NCBI GenBank assembly: GCA_016298065.1
Contig: JAEDDN010000005.1
Location: 1-64,000 of the forward strand
Reading direction: 5' to 3'
DNA from: Oscillospiraceae bacterium
GTDB taxonomy: Bacteria > Bacillota > Clostridia > Oscillospirales > Ruminococcaceae
Length of the DNA: 64,000 bases
Part shown: in pieces, positions 39,504-48,900 of the stretch
Position numbering within the stretch: position 1 is the stretch's first letter
Layout of the letters: each line of letters opens with the position of its first letter
Translations under genes and position numbers: made by a program
Notes under the pieces: model-generated
What the model was told of the DNA's origin: nothing
Database searches by the model: none
What the model saw: the letters and a program-made list of their open reading frames with translations, nothing else

Positions 39504-41384
39504 TCACCTGTTACATTCAAGCCAGATAAGCAGTACCGATACGTCGGCAGGACTTACCCCGGAAATTCTGCCTGCCTGACCGATATTAAGCGGTCTTATT
39601 TTTTTTAGCTTTTCCTTTGCTTCAAGGCGAAGCCCCGATATGCTGTCGTAATCTATATCCGACGGCAAAGGCTTGCCCTCTAATTTTCTCATCTGACTAA
39701 CCTGTGCAAGCTGTTTTTTAATATAGCCCTCATATTTTATTTCTATTTCCACCTGCTCGCAAACCTCTGCCGAAAGCACAGGTCTATCGACATCAAACGG
39801 GGCTAAATCCTTATATGTAAGCTGTGGACGTCTTATAAGCTCGGTTGCCCTTATGCCTGTTGTCATAGGTGATGTTTCATGTGAAACCAAAAGCTCGTTT
39901 AGCTTATCCGACGGCGGTATAATGAGCTTTGACAGCCTTTTTATCTCGTTGTCAATAAGCAAGGTTTTCTCACAAAACTTATCGTAACGCTCCTTTGAGA
40001 TAAGCCCTAACTCATATCCCTTTGGGGTTAGGCGCTTATCGGCGTTATCCTGCCTTAAAATAAGGCGGTATTCGCTTCGTGAGGTCATCATTCTGTACGG
40101 ATCGGAACAGCCCTTTATAGTAATATCGTCTATAAGCGTACCGATATATGAGCTTGCTCTGTCTAAGATAAATTCGTCTTTTCCGAGCACTCTGTGAGCC
40201 GCATTTATACCGGCTATTAAGCCCTGTGCCGCCGCTTCCTCATAGCCCGAAGTTCCGTTAAACTGACCTGCGCCGAAAAGCCCGCCTATCTTTTTAAATT
40301 CGAGCGTTGCCTTTAATTCCAAAGGATTACAGCAGTCATACTCTATAGCGTAGGCATTTCGCATAACCTCGACGTTTTCAAGCCCTTTTATAGTGCGCAA
40401 AAACTCAAGCTGTACGTCCTCCGGTAAGGACGACGACATACCCTGTAAATACATTTCGTCGGTGTCAAGCCCCATAGGCTCGATAAAAAGCTGATGACGA
40501 GGCTTATCGGCAAAGCGGACTACCTTATCCTCTATACTCGGGCAGTATCTCGGCCCTACGCCCTTTATACGCTCGCCCTCGCCGTAAAGCGGAGAACGGT
40601 GCAGATTTTCCATTATCACTTTATGTGTGCGCTCATTTGTATAAGCAATATGGCACACTACCTTGTTTTCAAGTCCGTCGGGATTTGTTTCAAACGACAT
40701 AGGCGTTATCGGGGTTTCTCCCGGCTGTACCTCAAGCTCGCTGAAGTTAATGCTTCTTTTATGCACTCTTGACGGAGTACCTGTTTTAAAGCGGCGAATT
40801 TCTATACCGGCTTCGGCAAGCTTTTGGGTTAAGCCCTTAGACGGCAACGACGAATCGGGTCCGCTTTCGTAATGAGTATCGCCTATATGTATAACTGCGC
40901 TTTGATATGTACCGCTGCAAACAACGGCGCATTTTACGTTATATACCGTACCGAGCTTTGTTACCACGCCTGATATGTTACCGCCCTCATCAAGTACAAT
41001 ATCGACAATCTCAGCCTGTTTAACATCAAGGTTTTGCTCAGCTTCCAAAACCTTTTTCATATATTTATGATACGCTTTTCTGTCCGACTGCACACGCAGG
41101 CTGTGTACCGCAGGGCCTTTGCCCCTGTTTAGCATACGGCTTTGCAAAAAGGTTGCGTCGGCGGCTTTTCCCATCTGTCCGCCCAAAGCGTCTATTTCTC
41201 TTACTAAGTGCCCTTTGGCAGTTCCTCCTATCGAGGGGTTGCAGGGCATATTTGCTATATTATCAAGGCTAAGCGTAAAAAGCGCCGTTTTAACGCCGAG
41301 TCTTGCGCAGGCCAAAGCAGCTTCTATACCTGCGTGACCTGCTCCTATTATTGCAACACTGTAATCATCAATGCAATATGACAT
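39504..41384 (-). CDS. mnmG: tRNA uridine-34 carboxymethylaminomethyl modification enzyme MnmG
   Basis: The 626-residue FAD protein has [20 protein letters not shown] near the N-terminus, [24 protein letters not shown], the GIDA signature [15 protein letters not shown] and GLIAGINAA. With MnmE it modifies the wobble uridine of several tRNAs. The ATG at 41384 has AGAGGTG at nine bases and is preferred over the GTG at 41396. A parS-like site lies inside the gene (39873-39888). The stop codon TGA is followed within four bases by rsmG. Confidence 0.96.
   Translation of the reverse strand: MSYCIDDYSVAIIGAGHAGIEAALACARLGVKTALFTLSLDNIANMPCNPSIGGTAKGHLVREIDALGGQMGKAADATFLQSRMLNRGKGPAVHSLRVQSDRKAYHKYMKKVLEAEQNLDVKQAEIVDIVLDEGGNISGVVTKLGTVYNVKCAVVCSGTYQSAVIHIGDTHYESGPDSSLPSKGLTQKLAEAGIEIRRFKTGTPSRVHKRSINFSELEVQPGETPITPMSFETNPDGLENKVVCHIAYTNERTHKVIMENLHRSPLYGEGERIKGVGPRYCPSIEDKVVRFADKPRHQLFIEPMGLDTDEMYLQGMSSSLPEDVQLEFLRTIKGLENVEVMRNAYAIEYDCCNPLELKATLEFKKIGGLFGAGQFNGTSGYEEAAAQGLIAGINAAHRVLGKDEFILDRASSYIGTLIDDITIKGCSDPYRMMTSRSEYRLILRQDNADKRLTPKGYELGLISKERYDKFCEKTLLIDNEIKRLSKLIIPPSDKLNELLVSHETSPMTTGIRATELIRRPQLTYKDLAPFDVDRPVLSAEVCEQVEIEIKYEGYIKKQLAQVSQMRKLEGKPLPSDIDYDSISGLRLEAKEKLKKIRPLNIGQAGRISGVSPADVSVLLIWLECNR
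39873..39888. promoter_or_regulatory. parS site 2 (inside mnmG)
   Basis: TGTTTCATGTGAAACC is the reverse complement of GGTTTCACATGAAACA, one base from site 1 (37215-37230). It encodes LVSHET of MnmG. A parS inside an origin-proximal coding region is normal; Bacillus has one inside spo0J. Confidence 0.8.
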
Positions 41385-41417
41385 TATCCTTAACACCTCT
41401 TTTTAAGGCAAAGTTTT

Positions 41418-42791
41418 TTACTTTCCCACACAGAAATTGTGGAAAACTCTGTTTACAACCTCTTCGCTTACCCTCTGACCGCTAAGCTCTAAAAGACACT
41501 CTATCGCCGACTCTATATTTACGGTAACTGCGTCTAAGGTAAAGCCTGCCGTTAGGGTATCTATCGCCTCGGTTAGATATTCGAGTGCACCCGTAGCACA
41601 TATCCTTTGGCGTTCGTTTGCGATAATACCGTTTGAGGTATCTATATCGTTTAGCTTTAAAACCTCTTGAATTTCATCGGATAAAGCGTTTAAGCTCTCT
41701 TTGTTGTCCGCAGATGTGTATACTATATGTTTAAAATTATCTTTTATATACTTTTCGTCTATTTTTTTAGGCAAATCCGTCTTGTTTATTATAGCTATAG
41801 ATGGGGTATTATCCTCTTTTACGGCGGAAATAATCTGCTTGTCCTGCTCGGTAAGACTGTCGGAATTATCAAACACCGCAAGTACAAGTCCTGCCGTTTT
41901 AATTCGCTCTAAAGCACGCTCAACACCGAAACGCTCCACCACGTCGTCGGTTTGTCTTATTCCTGCGGTATCGGCAAGTCTAAGAAAAGCGTTTCCTATA
42001 TTTACGCTTTCCTCTACAACGTCTCTGGTTGTACCGGCTATATCGGTAACTATGCTCTTTTCACAGCCTGCAAGCAGGTTCATAAGAGTGGATTTACCCA
42101 CGTTAGGTTTGCCGACTATAGCAGTCTGCACGCCCTCTCTTATGATTTTACCGCTGTCAAAGGTTTTAATTAAGCTTTCCACCTCTTGCTTTGCGTTTTG
42201 CAAAGAAGCAAGCAGATTACCCTGCTCCAAAACCTCTATATCCTCTTCGGGAAAGTCAACCCACGCAGACAAATGCGCCGCTATATTTAAAAGCTCAGAC
42301 TTTATATTTTCAAGTCTTTTAAAAAGCGCACCGTTTGCCTGTGCTCTTGCACTGCGAAGCGACTGGGTGTTTTTAGAGCCTATAAGGTCCATAACCGCTT
42401 CTGCCTGAGTTAAGCTCAGTTTGCCGTTTAAAAAGGCTCGCTTTGTAAATTCTCCTGCTTCGGCAAGCCTTGCCCCACAGCTTATAACCTGCCTTAAGAC
42501 CTCTCTTGTAACAAAAACTCCGCCGTGACAGGAAATTTCCACAACGTCCTCGCCCGTATAGCTTCTGGGGGCTTTAAATACAAGCGCTACACCGTCGTCT
42601 ATTTGAGTGTTGTCATTTCCCAATATCATACCGTAGCCTGCGCTGTAGCCCTCATATTCGCACAGAGGCTTTTTATTAAAGCCCTTAAAAACCTTATCGG
42701 CAACCGATATTGCGTTTTCACCGGAAATTCGTATGACCGAGATTCCGCCCACAGCTAAAGGCGTAGCGATAGCGGCTATTGTATCCGACAT
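41418..42791 (-). CDS. mnmE: tRNA modification GTPase MnmE
   Basis: The 457-residue protein starts MSDTIAAIATPLAVGGISVIRISGE (folate-binding N domain) and contains a helical domain with an embedded G domain: G1 GKPNVGKST near residue 223, G2/G3 IAGTTRD and DTAGIR, G4 NKTD. It ends FCVGK, where the conserved C-terminal cysteine (usually C-I/L-G-K) is needed for catalysis. GGGGTGA precedes the ATG. It is the partner of mnmG, 33 bp downstream. Confidence 0.96.
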   Translation of the reverse strand: MSDTIAAIATPLAVGGISVIRISGENAISVADKVFKGFNKKPLCEYEGYSAGYGMILGNDNTQIDDGVALVFKAPRSYTGEDVVEISCHGGVFVTREVLRQVISCGARLAEAGEFTKRAFLNGKLSLTQAEAVMDLIGSKNTQSLRSARAQANGALFKRLENIKSELLNIAAHLSAWVDFPEEDIEVLEQGNLLASLQNAKQEVESLIKTFDSGKIIREGVQTAIVGKPNVGKSTLMNLLAGCEKSIVTDIAGTTRDVVEESVNIGNAFLRLADTAGIRQTDDVVERFGVERALERIKTAGLVLAVFDNSDSLTEQDKQIISAVKEDNTPSIAIINKTDLPKKIDEKYIKDNFKHIVYTSADNKESLNALSDEIQEVLKLNDIDTSNGIIANERQRICATGALEYLTEAIDTLTAGFTLDAVTVNIESAIECLLELSGQRVSEEVVNRVFHNFCVGK

Positions 42792-42831
42792 CTTGTATTC
42801 ACCCCTTTTATTTTTGTAAGTATGCTTAAAA

Positions 42832-42853
42832 CGTGCCCGAATACTCGGACACG
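42832..42853 (-). terminator. Probable terminator after khpB
   Basis: CGTGCCCGA, ATAC, TCGGACACG: 8 of 9 pairs. On the minus strand it is followed by TTTTAAG. It would separate the rpmH-khpB transcript from mnmE. Confidence 0.6.
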
Positions 42854-42866
42854 CCTAATTTTCTTA

Positions 42867-43709
42867 TTAAAGCTCTATTTTGGAATAAAGCTTTGTGTTC
42901 TTTTCCTCGTCTGAAAATTCGCCCTTTAAAATCTGCTCCATTGTTCTTTCGGGAGCGACCGGAGCTTTTTTATACGAGCCTGATTTTGCGCCTTTAGGAA
43001 AGCTTTTGCTCTTATCGGTTGAGAATATAACTACTCTGCGGTTTGGTTCTTCGCCCTTTGATTTAGAAGAAACGCCCTCTATATCGGTTACTGCTGCGTG
43101 AATAATTCTTCTTTCAAACGGATTCATCGGCTCTAAGGTTTGGCTTCTGCCTGTTCTTTTTACCTTATCGGAGATTTTTCTTGCTAACTCCTGCAAGGCT
43201 TTTTCTCTTTTTTCTCTGTAGTTACCGCCGTCAACGGAAATTCTGTAGTAATCGCCCTCTACTCTGTTGCAGGCAAGTGAGGTAAGATACTGTAAAGCGT
43301 CTAAGGTTTCGCCGTGCTTGCCGATTATAAGACCTAAACGGTCGGCTTCAACGGTGATTTTTGCGCCTCTTTCCTCTTTAGTTACGGTAAGGTTTATGTT
43401 TTCGAGCCCTAAGTTTTCTAACACTTCGCTTAAATATTCCTTAGCCACTCTTAACTTTTCTTCGGAATTGTCGTTTGACGGTTTATCGTCGTTACTGTCC
43501 TTATCGTCAGTTACAACATTTACCTTTATTCTTTCTTCCTTTAAGCTCACCTTAACCTTTGCCGGCTCTTTTACCTTGCCGAAAAGTGTTTTTTTGCCCT
43601 TTTCGATAATTTCTATATTACACTCCTCTTTTATTGCTTTAAGCTCGCCTAAAGCTGTGTTTACCGCTTCTTCTACGGAATTTCCTTCAATAATAACTTC
43701 CTTTGCCAT
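42867..43709 (-). CDS. khpB: RNA-binding protein KhpB (Jag)
   Basis: The 280-residue product has a Jag-N domain (residues 1-52: EVIIEGNSVEEAVNTALGEL, FGKVKEPAKV), an acidic linker, a KH domain (GLIIGKHGETLDALQYLTSLA, about 145-165) and an R3H domain (EPMNPFERRIIHAAV...RRVVIF), then a basic tail. With KhpA it binds small RNAs and mRNAs and affects cell elongation. I used the ATG at 43709 with GGAGGG in front rather than the TTG five codons upstream. Standard position after yidC. Confidence 0.93.
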   Translation of the reverse strand: MAKEVIIEGNSVEEAVNTALGELKAIKEECNIEIIEKGKKTLFGKVKEPAKVKVSLKEERIKVNVVTDDKDSNDDKPSNDNSEEKLRVAKEYLSEVLENLGLENINLTVTKEERGAKITVEADRLGLIIGKHGETLDALQYLTSLACNRVEGDYYRISVDGGNYREKREKALQELARKISDKVKRTGRSQTLEPMNPFERRIIHAAVTDIEGVSSKSKGEEPNRRVVIFSTDKSKSFPKGAKSGSYKKAPVAPERTMEQILKGEFSDEEKNTKLYSKIEL

Positions 43710-43736
43710 TTTTATGCCCTCCAAAAATTTTAACCT

Positions 43737-44813
43737 TTATTCGTCGCCGTATTTTTCCGCCATACGTTTTCTCGCAAGTGCCAGTATCTCGCTGTCGGAT
43801 AAGTTTTCTACGTCCTTTGGTTTTTTTACATTTTCACTCTTGTCGTCGCTTGAGGTATTACCTTGAGCCTGCTGTTGCGCTTCAAGCAACATCTGGTAAC
43901 GTGATTTTTTACCGCTTTTTTTATTTTCCTCACGCTCTTTTATCGCTTGCTCTCTCATTTTATCTATAGGATAAAGCTTATTTATAACTATAGTCTGTAC
44001 AAATGCGAGCGCACTTGAAACTATCCAGTAAATTCCGATTGCAAGCGGGAACTGAAATGCAAATATAACCGAAATAAGCGGCATAAAATACATCATTATT
44101 TTCATCGAGCCTGCGCCCTGCTGCGGCATAGTACCTGATTTTTCCTGCTGTTTATTGCTTGCATAAACAGAAAGGAAGGAAAATACACCTGACAAAATCG
44201 GAATTAAAAGCGCAATAATTCCCGTTACGCTTGCCAAATCGCTGAATAAGGTTTTAAAGCTCAAAATATCCTTAGGAACGATACCCATATCCAAACCGAA
44301 AAGGCTTAGCTTAAATTCCTTAATCTTTGTAAGCACTTCGCTCGAAAAAACATCTTTATAAGCGGTAGAACCGTTTTGAATATCGCTTATAATACCTAAC
44401 TGCGCAATATTTACCCTGCCGGTAAAAAGCTTGGTAGCGGCGGTTATTGCGTCATTAGGAGCCTGTATAAAATATTTTAACGGCCTGTAGATAACCTCGA
44501 TAAGTCCGAACAAAACTATCATCTGAATAACAGCCGGCAAACAGCCTCCCGCAGGGTTAAAGCCCTCCTCCTGCTGAGCCTTCATAAGCTCTTGCTGATA
44601 TTTTTCCTTATCCTTGCCGTATTTTTTCTGAATTTCTCTTTGTCTTTCGGTAAACAGTGAAGATTTACCTAAGTTTTTTTGCTGTTTTACTGCCAGCGGA
44701 AATAAAATAAATCTGAGCAAAACAGTAAATATAATTATCGTCACACCGTAATTGTTTACAATGTTGTAAAGCAATCTCATAATGTAACCGAAAGGAGTTC
44801 CCAAAAATCCCAT
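43737..44813 (-). CDS. yidC: Membrane protein insertase YidC (Oxa1/SpoIIIJ type)
   Basis: The 358-residue protein has about five transmembrane helices. RFILFPLAVKQQKN (near residue 30) contains the hydrophilic-groove arginine, and a charged loop follows (FTERQREIQKKYGKDKEKYQQELM). PAGGCLPAVIQMIVLFGL and YFMPLISVIFAFQFPLAIGIYW are typical later segments. The C-terminus is a basic and acidic tail. No lipobox is present, as in several Clostridia. It inserts Sec-dependent and independent membrane proteins. It starts three bases after yidD's stop and belongs to the rpmH operon. Confidence 0.94.
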   Translation of the reverse strand: MGFLGTPFGYIMRLLYNIVNNYGVTIIIFTVLLRFILFPLAVKQQKNLGKSSLFTERQREIQKKYGKDKEKYQQELMKAQQEEGFNPAGGCLPAVIQMIVLFGLIEVIYRPLKYFIQAPNDAITAATKLFTGRVNIAQLGIISDIQNGSTAYKDVFSSEVLTKIKEFKLSLFGLDMGIVPKDILSFKTLFSDLASVTGIIALLIPILSGVFSFLSVYASNKQQEKSGTMPQQGAGSMKIMMYFMPLISVIFAFQFPLAIGIYWIVSSALAFVQTIVINKLYPIDKMREQAIKEREENKKSGKKSRYQMLLEAQQQAQGNTSSDDKSENVKKPKDVENLSDSEILALARKRMAEKYGDE

Positions 44814-44816
44814 TGA

Positions 44817-45071
44817 TTACTTTCCTCCGTTTTCCTTTTTTAAATTAAATAGCTTAAATTTTTCCGGTACAGGATCATATCCGCCCTTACAAAAAGGGTT
44901 GCACCTTAATATTCTCAAAAAAGTCAGTATAAAGCCCTTTATAACTCCGTGTCGGCTGAATGCTCCTATAGCATATTCCGAACAGGTAGGCGTAAACCTA
45001 CAGCACGGTCGCTTTAGCGGAGAGATAAGCTTCTGATAGGCCTTTATGAAAAAAATACATATTCTTCTCAT
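44817..45071 (-). CDS. yidD: Membrane protein insertion efficiency factor YidD
   Basis: The 84-residue protein has an N-terminal amphipathic/hydrophobic stretch, then [26 protein letters not shown] and [17 protein letters not shown], the three cysteine-bearing segments of the family. It lies between rnpA and yidC with gaps of three bases, as in most Firmicutes. Confidence 0.95.
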   Translation of the reverse strand: MRRICIFFIKAYQKLISPLKRPCCRFTPTCSEYAIGAFSRHGVIKGFILTFLRILRCNPFCKGGYDPVPEKFKLFNLKKENGGK

Positions 45072-45074
45072 AGT

Positions 45075-45419
45075 TTATCCCATTTCCTTTAAAATCGAAG
45101 CTATTTGTTTTTTCATCACTTTTGCTATTTGTGTCGATTTTACAAACGGTGTTTTATTTCTTGCCACAAAAATAAAATCGTATCCGCCTTTTAAGTTAAG
45201 CTCCTTTTTCACCTCTAAAAAAGCCGCCCTTATAACACGCCTTGAACGGTTTCTTTTAACGGCGTTGCCTATTTTTTTCGAGGTGGTTATGCCTACTCTG
45301 ACGGTAGTATTATTATTTTTTATAATATACGTTACTATAAGCGGATGAGCCTTGTATTTTCCTTTAAAATATGCCCTCTTAAAATCCTTATTAAGCTTTA
45401 TTGAAGTAATATTTTTCAT
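45075..45419 (-). CDS. rnpA: Ribonuclease P protein component
   Basis: The 114-residue basic protein starts with SIKLNKDFKRAYFKGK and carries the RNR motif VKRNRSRRVIRAAF near residue 58, the binding surface for the RNase P RNA, with RVGITTSKKIGNA before it. It processes the 5' ends of tRNAs together with the RNA subunit, which is not in this window. The ribosome binding site is weak (GGTAT), which is common for rnpA and may keep its yield below that of rpmH. Confidence 0.95.
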   Translation of the reverse strand: MKNITSIKLNKDFKRAYFKGKYKAHPLIVTYIIKNNNTTVRVGITTSKKIGNAVKRNRSRRVIRAAFLEVKKELNLKGGYDFIFVARNKTPFVKSTQIAKVMKKQIASILKEMG

Positions 45420-45467
45420 TTTTATACCGCCGTTTTTAAACGCATATTACTAAGACCTGCAAAAATA

Positions 45468-45495
45468 ATGACCACAATATTAAAACTGTGGTCAT
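45468..45495 (-). terminator. Hairpin between rpmH and rnpA (attenuator)
   Basis: ATGACCACA (45468-45476), 10-nt loop, TGTGGTCAT (45487-45495). On the minus strand it is followed by TATTTTTG. A partial terminator here would lower rnpA expression relative to the abundant ribosomal protein L34. Confidence 0.65.
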
Positions 45496-45513
45496 ATAAC
45501 TGGTTATTGTGGT

Positions 45514-45648
45514 TTAGTAGGTTAATCTTTTTCTGCCTTTGGCACGTCTTCTTGCCAAAACCTTTCTACCGTTAGAGGTAGACATTCTTTTTCTGAAACC
45601 GTGTTCTTTTTTTCTATGAATTTTCTTTGGTTGATATGTTCTTTTCAT
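45514..45648 (-). CDS. rpmH: Ribosomal protein L34
   Basis: The product is 44 residues, [20 protein letters not shown] onward and ending GRKRLTY, the full conserved L34 sequence of the large subunit. It was found by reading the minus strand, since it is shorter than typical cut-offs. GGGAGG lies 11 bases upstream. It is the first gene of the leftward origin operon rpmH-rnpA-yidD-yidC-khpB, with its own strong promoter facing away from dnaA. Confidence 0.98.
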   Translation of the reverse strand: MKRTYQPKKIHRKKEHGFRKRMSTSNGRKVLARRRAKGRKRLTY

Positions 45649-45777
45649 AACTTTTATCCTCCCTTACAAGCATATTTAAAATTTCATCTTACGTTACAAA
45701 ATATTTTTAACAAGACTCTTTTAGTTAAATAAAGCGTATTTTTAGCTTATTTTTAAGATGAAACCACCTGAAATAAA

Positions 45778-45807
45778 AGTATATATCATTAAAATACGGT
45801 TTGTCAA
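45778..45807 (-). promoter_or_regulatory. Promoter of rpmH
   Basis: On the minus strand TTGACA (45807-45802), 18-bp spacer, TATACT (45783-45778). An alternative -10 TATATA would give a 16-bp spacer. Confidence 0.75.
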
Positions 45808-45903
45808 TACCTAAATAAAAAAATATTATTTCATTTTTAAACAATTTATTTATAGGATTGTTAAAAGCATAGCATTTTTATTAAAAAAATTAACCCTTAA
45901 GCC

Positions 45904-45932
45904 TTGAAAAAAGCAGTATATTTTGTTACAAT
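45904..45932 (+). promoter_or_regulatory. Promoter of dnaA
   Basis: TTGAAA (45904-45909), 17-bp spacer, TACAAT (45927-45932), with extended -10 TG at 45924-45925. No DnaA box overlaps it, so the usual DnaA auto-repression would have to act through other sites. Confidence 0.88.
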
Positions 45933-46030
45933 ATAAATTAGTAGTATTATGGGGTAATTTTTGTAATCTATGATTATCTTAACTCGATATTTCTAATAAA
46001 TTTATTTTATTTTAAAGGAGGATTTTTTGC

Positions 46031-47434
46031 GTGGATTCTTTTTCCCAAGTATTAAATCTTGTAAAAGAAAATTGCAAAGAAAATATAAGCGACGTTGCTT
46101 ACGATTGCTGGATAAAACCTATTGAGCCGCTTGATTTAATTGATGATAACGCTTTTATATATGTTTCGGCTCCGTTTCATAAAAATTTACTTGAAAAACA
46201 GTATCTCACAAAATTACAGGAAAGCTTTAAAAAGGTTTTGGGCTTTGATGTAAATATTATAATCCAAACCGAAGAGGATATCAAAAAGGAATTAGACGAC
46301 GTTCCTTTATTCGAGGCAGTTCACAAGCTTGTATCTCTCGACGACGAAGAGATAGAAAATTATAAAAACCAACACTCACAAAAGCAAGATGAAATAGAAA
46401 AAACCTTTACAGACGCTACATACGACTATACCTTTGATACTTTTATTGTGGGAAGCTCTAATAACTTTGCTTATGCGGCCTGTAAAGCGGTTGCCTCTCA
46501 AAACGGTTCGGGCTCATACAATCCGCTTTTTATTCACGGACCGTCAGGACTTGGCAAAACTCACCTTTTGTGTGCTATAAAGCACGAGTTTTTAAAGAAT
46601 AATCCTACAAAAAACGCAGTTTATGTTAACAGCGAAACCTTCACAAACGAGCTTATAACTGCGCTTAGAAATCAGACTATTCAGGATTTCAGAAACAAGT
46701 ATAGAAAAGCAGACATTTTACTTATAGACGATATTCAGTTTGTTGCAGGTAAGGAAAGTACCCAAGAGGAATTTTTCCACACCTTTAATGAACTTCATCA
46801 GGTAGGCAAGCAGATTGTCTTGACCTCGGACAGACCTCCAAAGGATATTAAAACTTTAGAGGACAGGCTTAAAACTCGCTTTGAATGGGGACTTTTAACC
46901 GACATTTCTCAACCTGATTTTGAAACGAGAATTGCTATAATAAAAAGAAAAGCCGAGCTTTTAAATATAAACATTCCCGACTACGTCGCACAGTTTATAG
47001 CTCACAGATTAAAAAGCAATATCCGTCAGCTTGAGGGCGCAGTTAAAAAGATAAAGGCTTATAAATACCTCGCAGGCTCAAATCCTTCGATAAGCGTTGC
47101 TCAAACGGTTATCAAGGAAATCTTAACCGATAATCAGCCTACCTCGGTAACGGTAAATAAAATCATTGAAGAGGTTGCGGAAACCTACGGCGTAACGCCT
47201 GAGGATATACGTTCAAGAAAGAGATCGTCAGGCATTTCTATGGCAAGACAGGTTGCAATTTACGTTGTAAGAGAGGTAACTCAAATGTCACAAAGCTCTA
47301 TCGGCGAGGAATTTGGCGGCAAAGACCACGCAACGATAGTTTACTCTCTGCAAAAGGTAGAAAAGCTTTTACAGACCGATTCTCATACAAAAGCAGTAGT
47401 AGACGACATTATAAAAAATGTAAGGGATAAGTAA
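46031..47434 (+). CDS. dnaA: Chromosomal replication initiator DnaA
   Basis: The 467-residue protein starts at GTG (46031) ten bases after AAGGAGG. Domain I is about residues 1-85, a charged linker follows to about 130, domain III is the AAA+ core with Walker A GPSGLGKTH near residue 173 and Walker B ILLIDDIQF, and domain IV is the DNA-binding part with the signature SGISMARQVAIYVVREVTQMSQSSIG and GGKDHATIVYS. Recognition residues in domain IV look normal, which makes the lack of canonical boxes next to the gene more notable. Confidence 0.98.
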   Translation: MDSFSQVLNLVKENCKENISDVAYDCWIKPIEPLDLIDDNAFIYVSAPFHKNLLEKQYLTKLQESFKKVLGFDVNIIIQTEEDIKKELDDVPLFEAVHKLVSLDDEEIENYKNQHSQKQDEIEKTFTDATYDYTFDTFIVGSSNNFAYAACKAVASQNGSGSYNPLFIHGPSGLGKTHLLCAIKHEFLKNNPTKNAVYVNSETFTNELITALRNQTIQDFRNKYRKADILLIDDIQFVAGKESTQEEFFHTFNELHQVGKQIVLTSDRPPKDIKTLEDRLKTRFEWGLLTDISQPDFETRIAIIKRKAELLNINIPDYVAQFIAHRLKSNIRQLEGAVKKIKAYKYLAGSNPSISVAQTVIKEILTDNQPTSVTVNKIIEEVAETYGVTPEDIRSRKRSSGISMARQVAIYVVREVTQMSQSSIGEEFGGKDHATIVYSLQKVEKLLQTDSHTKAVVDDIIKNVRDK

Positions 47435-47783
47435 TTAACACTTTAAACTGTTTAAAAAAGTTTATAATTTGTTGTAAATTATTTTAATGTAATTTTTAGC
47501 TTTGTTTTTAACTTTTATTTAACATTAAACAATTTGTTTTTAACAAGATTACACAATTAAAAATTTTTTTAAATTTTATAAACAAATTTTACTCACTTAA
47601 TTTACAGTTAAAAAACACCTTTAACGTTCGTAGTTTATTTTATATTTAATTGGTTTTAACAAATTAAACATCCCCTATTACTATTACTAAATTTATTTAT
47701 ATATTATATTATATATTTATATATTATATATTTTTAAGCCGAAAAAAGTTTTCGGCAAACTTTAAGAAAAACGGTGATATTTT
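47435..47783. other. oriC (dnaA-dnaN intergenic region)
   Basis: 349 bp, extremely AT-rich. From left to right: TTTAACA words (47518, 47539, 47655), which could be degenerate DnaA boxes; CATCCCC followed by CTA-TTA-CTA-TTA-CTA (47675-47689); a run of TATATATTA from 47690 to 47735 suited to unwinding; and a hairpin GCCGAAAA/TTTTCGGC (47738-47756) before dnaN. This order (boxes, GC cluster, DnaA-trios, AT tract) is that of the basal unwinding system in Bacillus. No TTATCCACA within one mismatch was seen. Confidence 0.8.
47675..47689 (+). promoter_or_regulatory. DnaA-trio element
   Basis: Five uninterrupted trinucleotides CTA TTA CTA TTA CTA, that is 3'-GAT AAT GAT AAT GAT-5' on the complementary strand, immediately after a CCCC cluster. 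This matches the DnaA-trio consensus 3'-(G/A)AT-5' that guides DnaA onto a single strand. Confidence 0.75.
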
Positions 47784-48899
47784 ATGAAATTTTCCTGCGA
47801 CAACAATTTACTTTGCGAAGCTATTACAAACGTATCGCTTGCAGTTTCTTCAAAATCAACCATACCTTCATTAGAGGGTATTTTACTCGAATGCTCAAAC
47901 AACACCTTAACCCTTACCGGCTACAATATGGAGTTGGGTATCATAAAGAGTATTCCCGTTAATTCAAGCAAAGACGGCAAAATAATATTAAATGCCGCAC
48001 TTTTATCAAACATAGTAAGCAAAATGCCTTCGGGAATTATAAGCTTTTCGAGCGATGATAAGCTTTTAACGGTTATCCGCTGTAATGATGCAGAGTTTAC
48101 AATACTCGGTATGAACAGCGACGATTATCCCGAAATACCTCAGATAAGCGAGGATAAAAAGTTTACTATTTCGTGCGATAATTTTAAAAGCTTTATTTCT
48201 CAAACGCTTTTTGCCGTTGCCCAGCTTGATACAATACCCGTTTATACAGGTACGCTTTTTGATATTGAAAACAAGGTTTTAAACGTAGTTTCGGTTGACG
48301 GATATCGTCTTGCTATGAGAAAAGAAGCGGTAGATATTGACGAAAATATGAGATTTGTTGTTCCGGGAAAAACCTTAAACGAAATTCAAAAGCTGTTAGC
48401 TAAATTTAACGACGAGGAAGATAACCAGATAAGCATAAAAGCCTCAAATAAACACATTATTTTTGAGGTTTACGGCTACAGCATTATTTCACGCTTACTT
48501 GAAGGTGAATTTTTAGATTACAAAACCGCAATTCCAAAGGAATGCACCACAAAAATAACGGTAAACACAAAGGATTTTATAAATTCCATCAACAGAGCCT
48601 CGATAATTATAAACGACAGAGCAAAAAGCCCTATAAAATGTGAATTTAAAAGCGAGCTTGCAAAGCTTAAATGCGAAACCTCTTTAGGTAAGGTTCAGGA
48701 CGAATTTAAAGTTTCACTTGACGGAGCAGATGTGCTCATAGGCTTTAACAATAAATATATGCTCGACGCACTTAAAGCAAGCGAAAGCGACAAGGTTGTT
48801 TTGGAATTAAACGGTCCTCTTTCTCCTATGAAGGTTTTACCGCTTGAGAGCGACAGCTTTTTATTCTTAGTATTACCTGTTAGATTAAAGGATAACTGA
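47784..48899 (+). CDS. dnaN: DNA polymerase III beta subunit (sliding clamp)
   Basis: The 371-residue product shows the three-fold clamp repeat: MKFSCDNNLLCEAITNVSLAVSSKSTIPSLEGI at the start, then SVDGYRLAMRK in domain II and the closing LPLESDSFLFLVLPVRLKDN, typical of the clamp C-terminus that binds polymerase and other partners. GGTGA precedes the ATG. Normal length. yaaA follows after one base. Confidence 0.97.
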   Translation: MKFSCDNNLLCEAITNVSLAVSSKSTIPSLEGILLECSNNTLTLTGYNMELGIIKSIPVNSSKDGKIILNAALLSNIVSKMPSGIISFSSDDKLLTVIRCNDAEFTILGMNSDDYPEIPQISEDKKFTISCDNFKSFISQTLFAVAQLDTIPVYTGTLFDIENKVLNVVSVDGYRLAMRKEAVDIDENMRFVVPGKTLNEIQKLLAKFNDEEDNQISIKASNKHIIFEVYGYSIISRLLEGEFLDYKTAIPKECTTKITVNTKDFINSINRASIIINDRAKSPIKCEFKSELAKLKCETSLGKVQDEFKVSLDGADVLIGFNNKYMLDALKASESDKVVLELNGPLSPMKVLPLESDSFLFLVLPVRLKDN

Positions 48900-48900
48900 T

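Larger units (their letters stand above)
45649..46030. other. rpmH-dnaA divergent intergenic region
   Basis: 382 bp, strongly AT-rich, with the two outward promoters listed separately. No 9-bp word within one mismatch of TTATCCACA was found by eye, so this arm does not look like the main DnaA-binding part of oriC. A dnaA leader of about 95 nt ends at AAAGGAGG (46013-46020). Confidence 0.65.
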
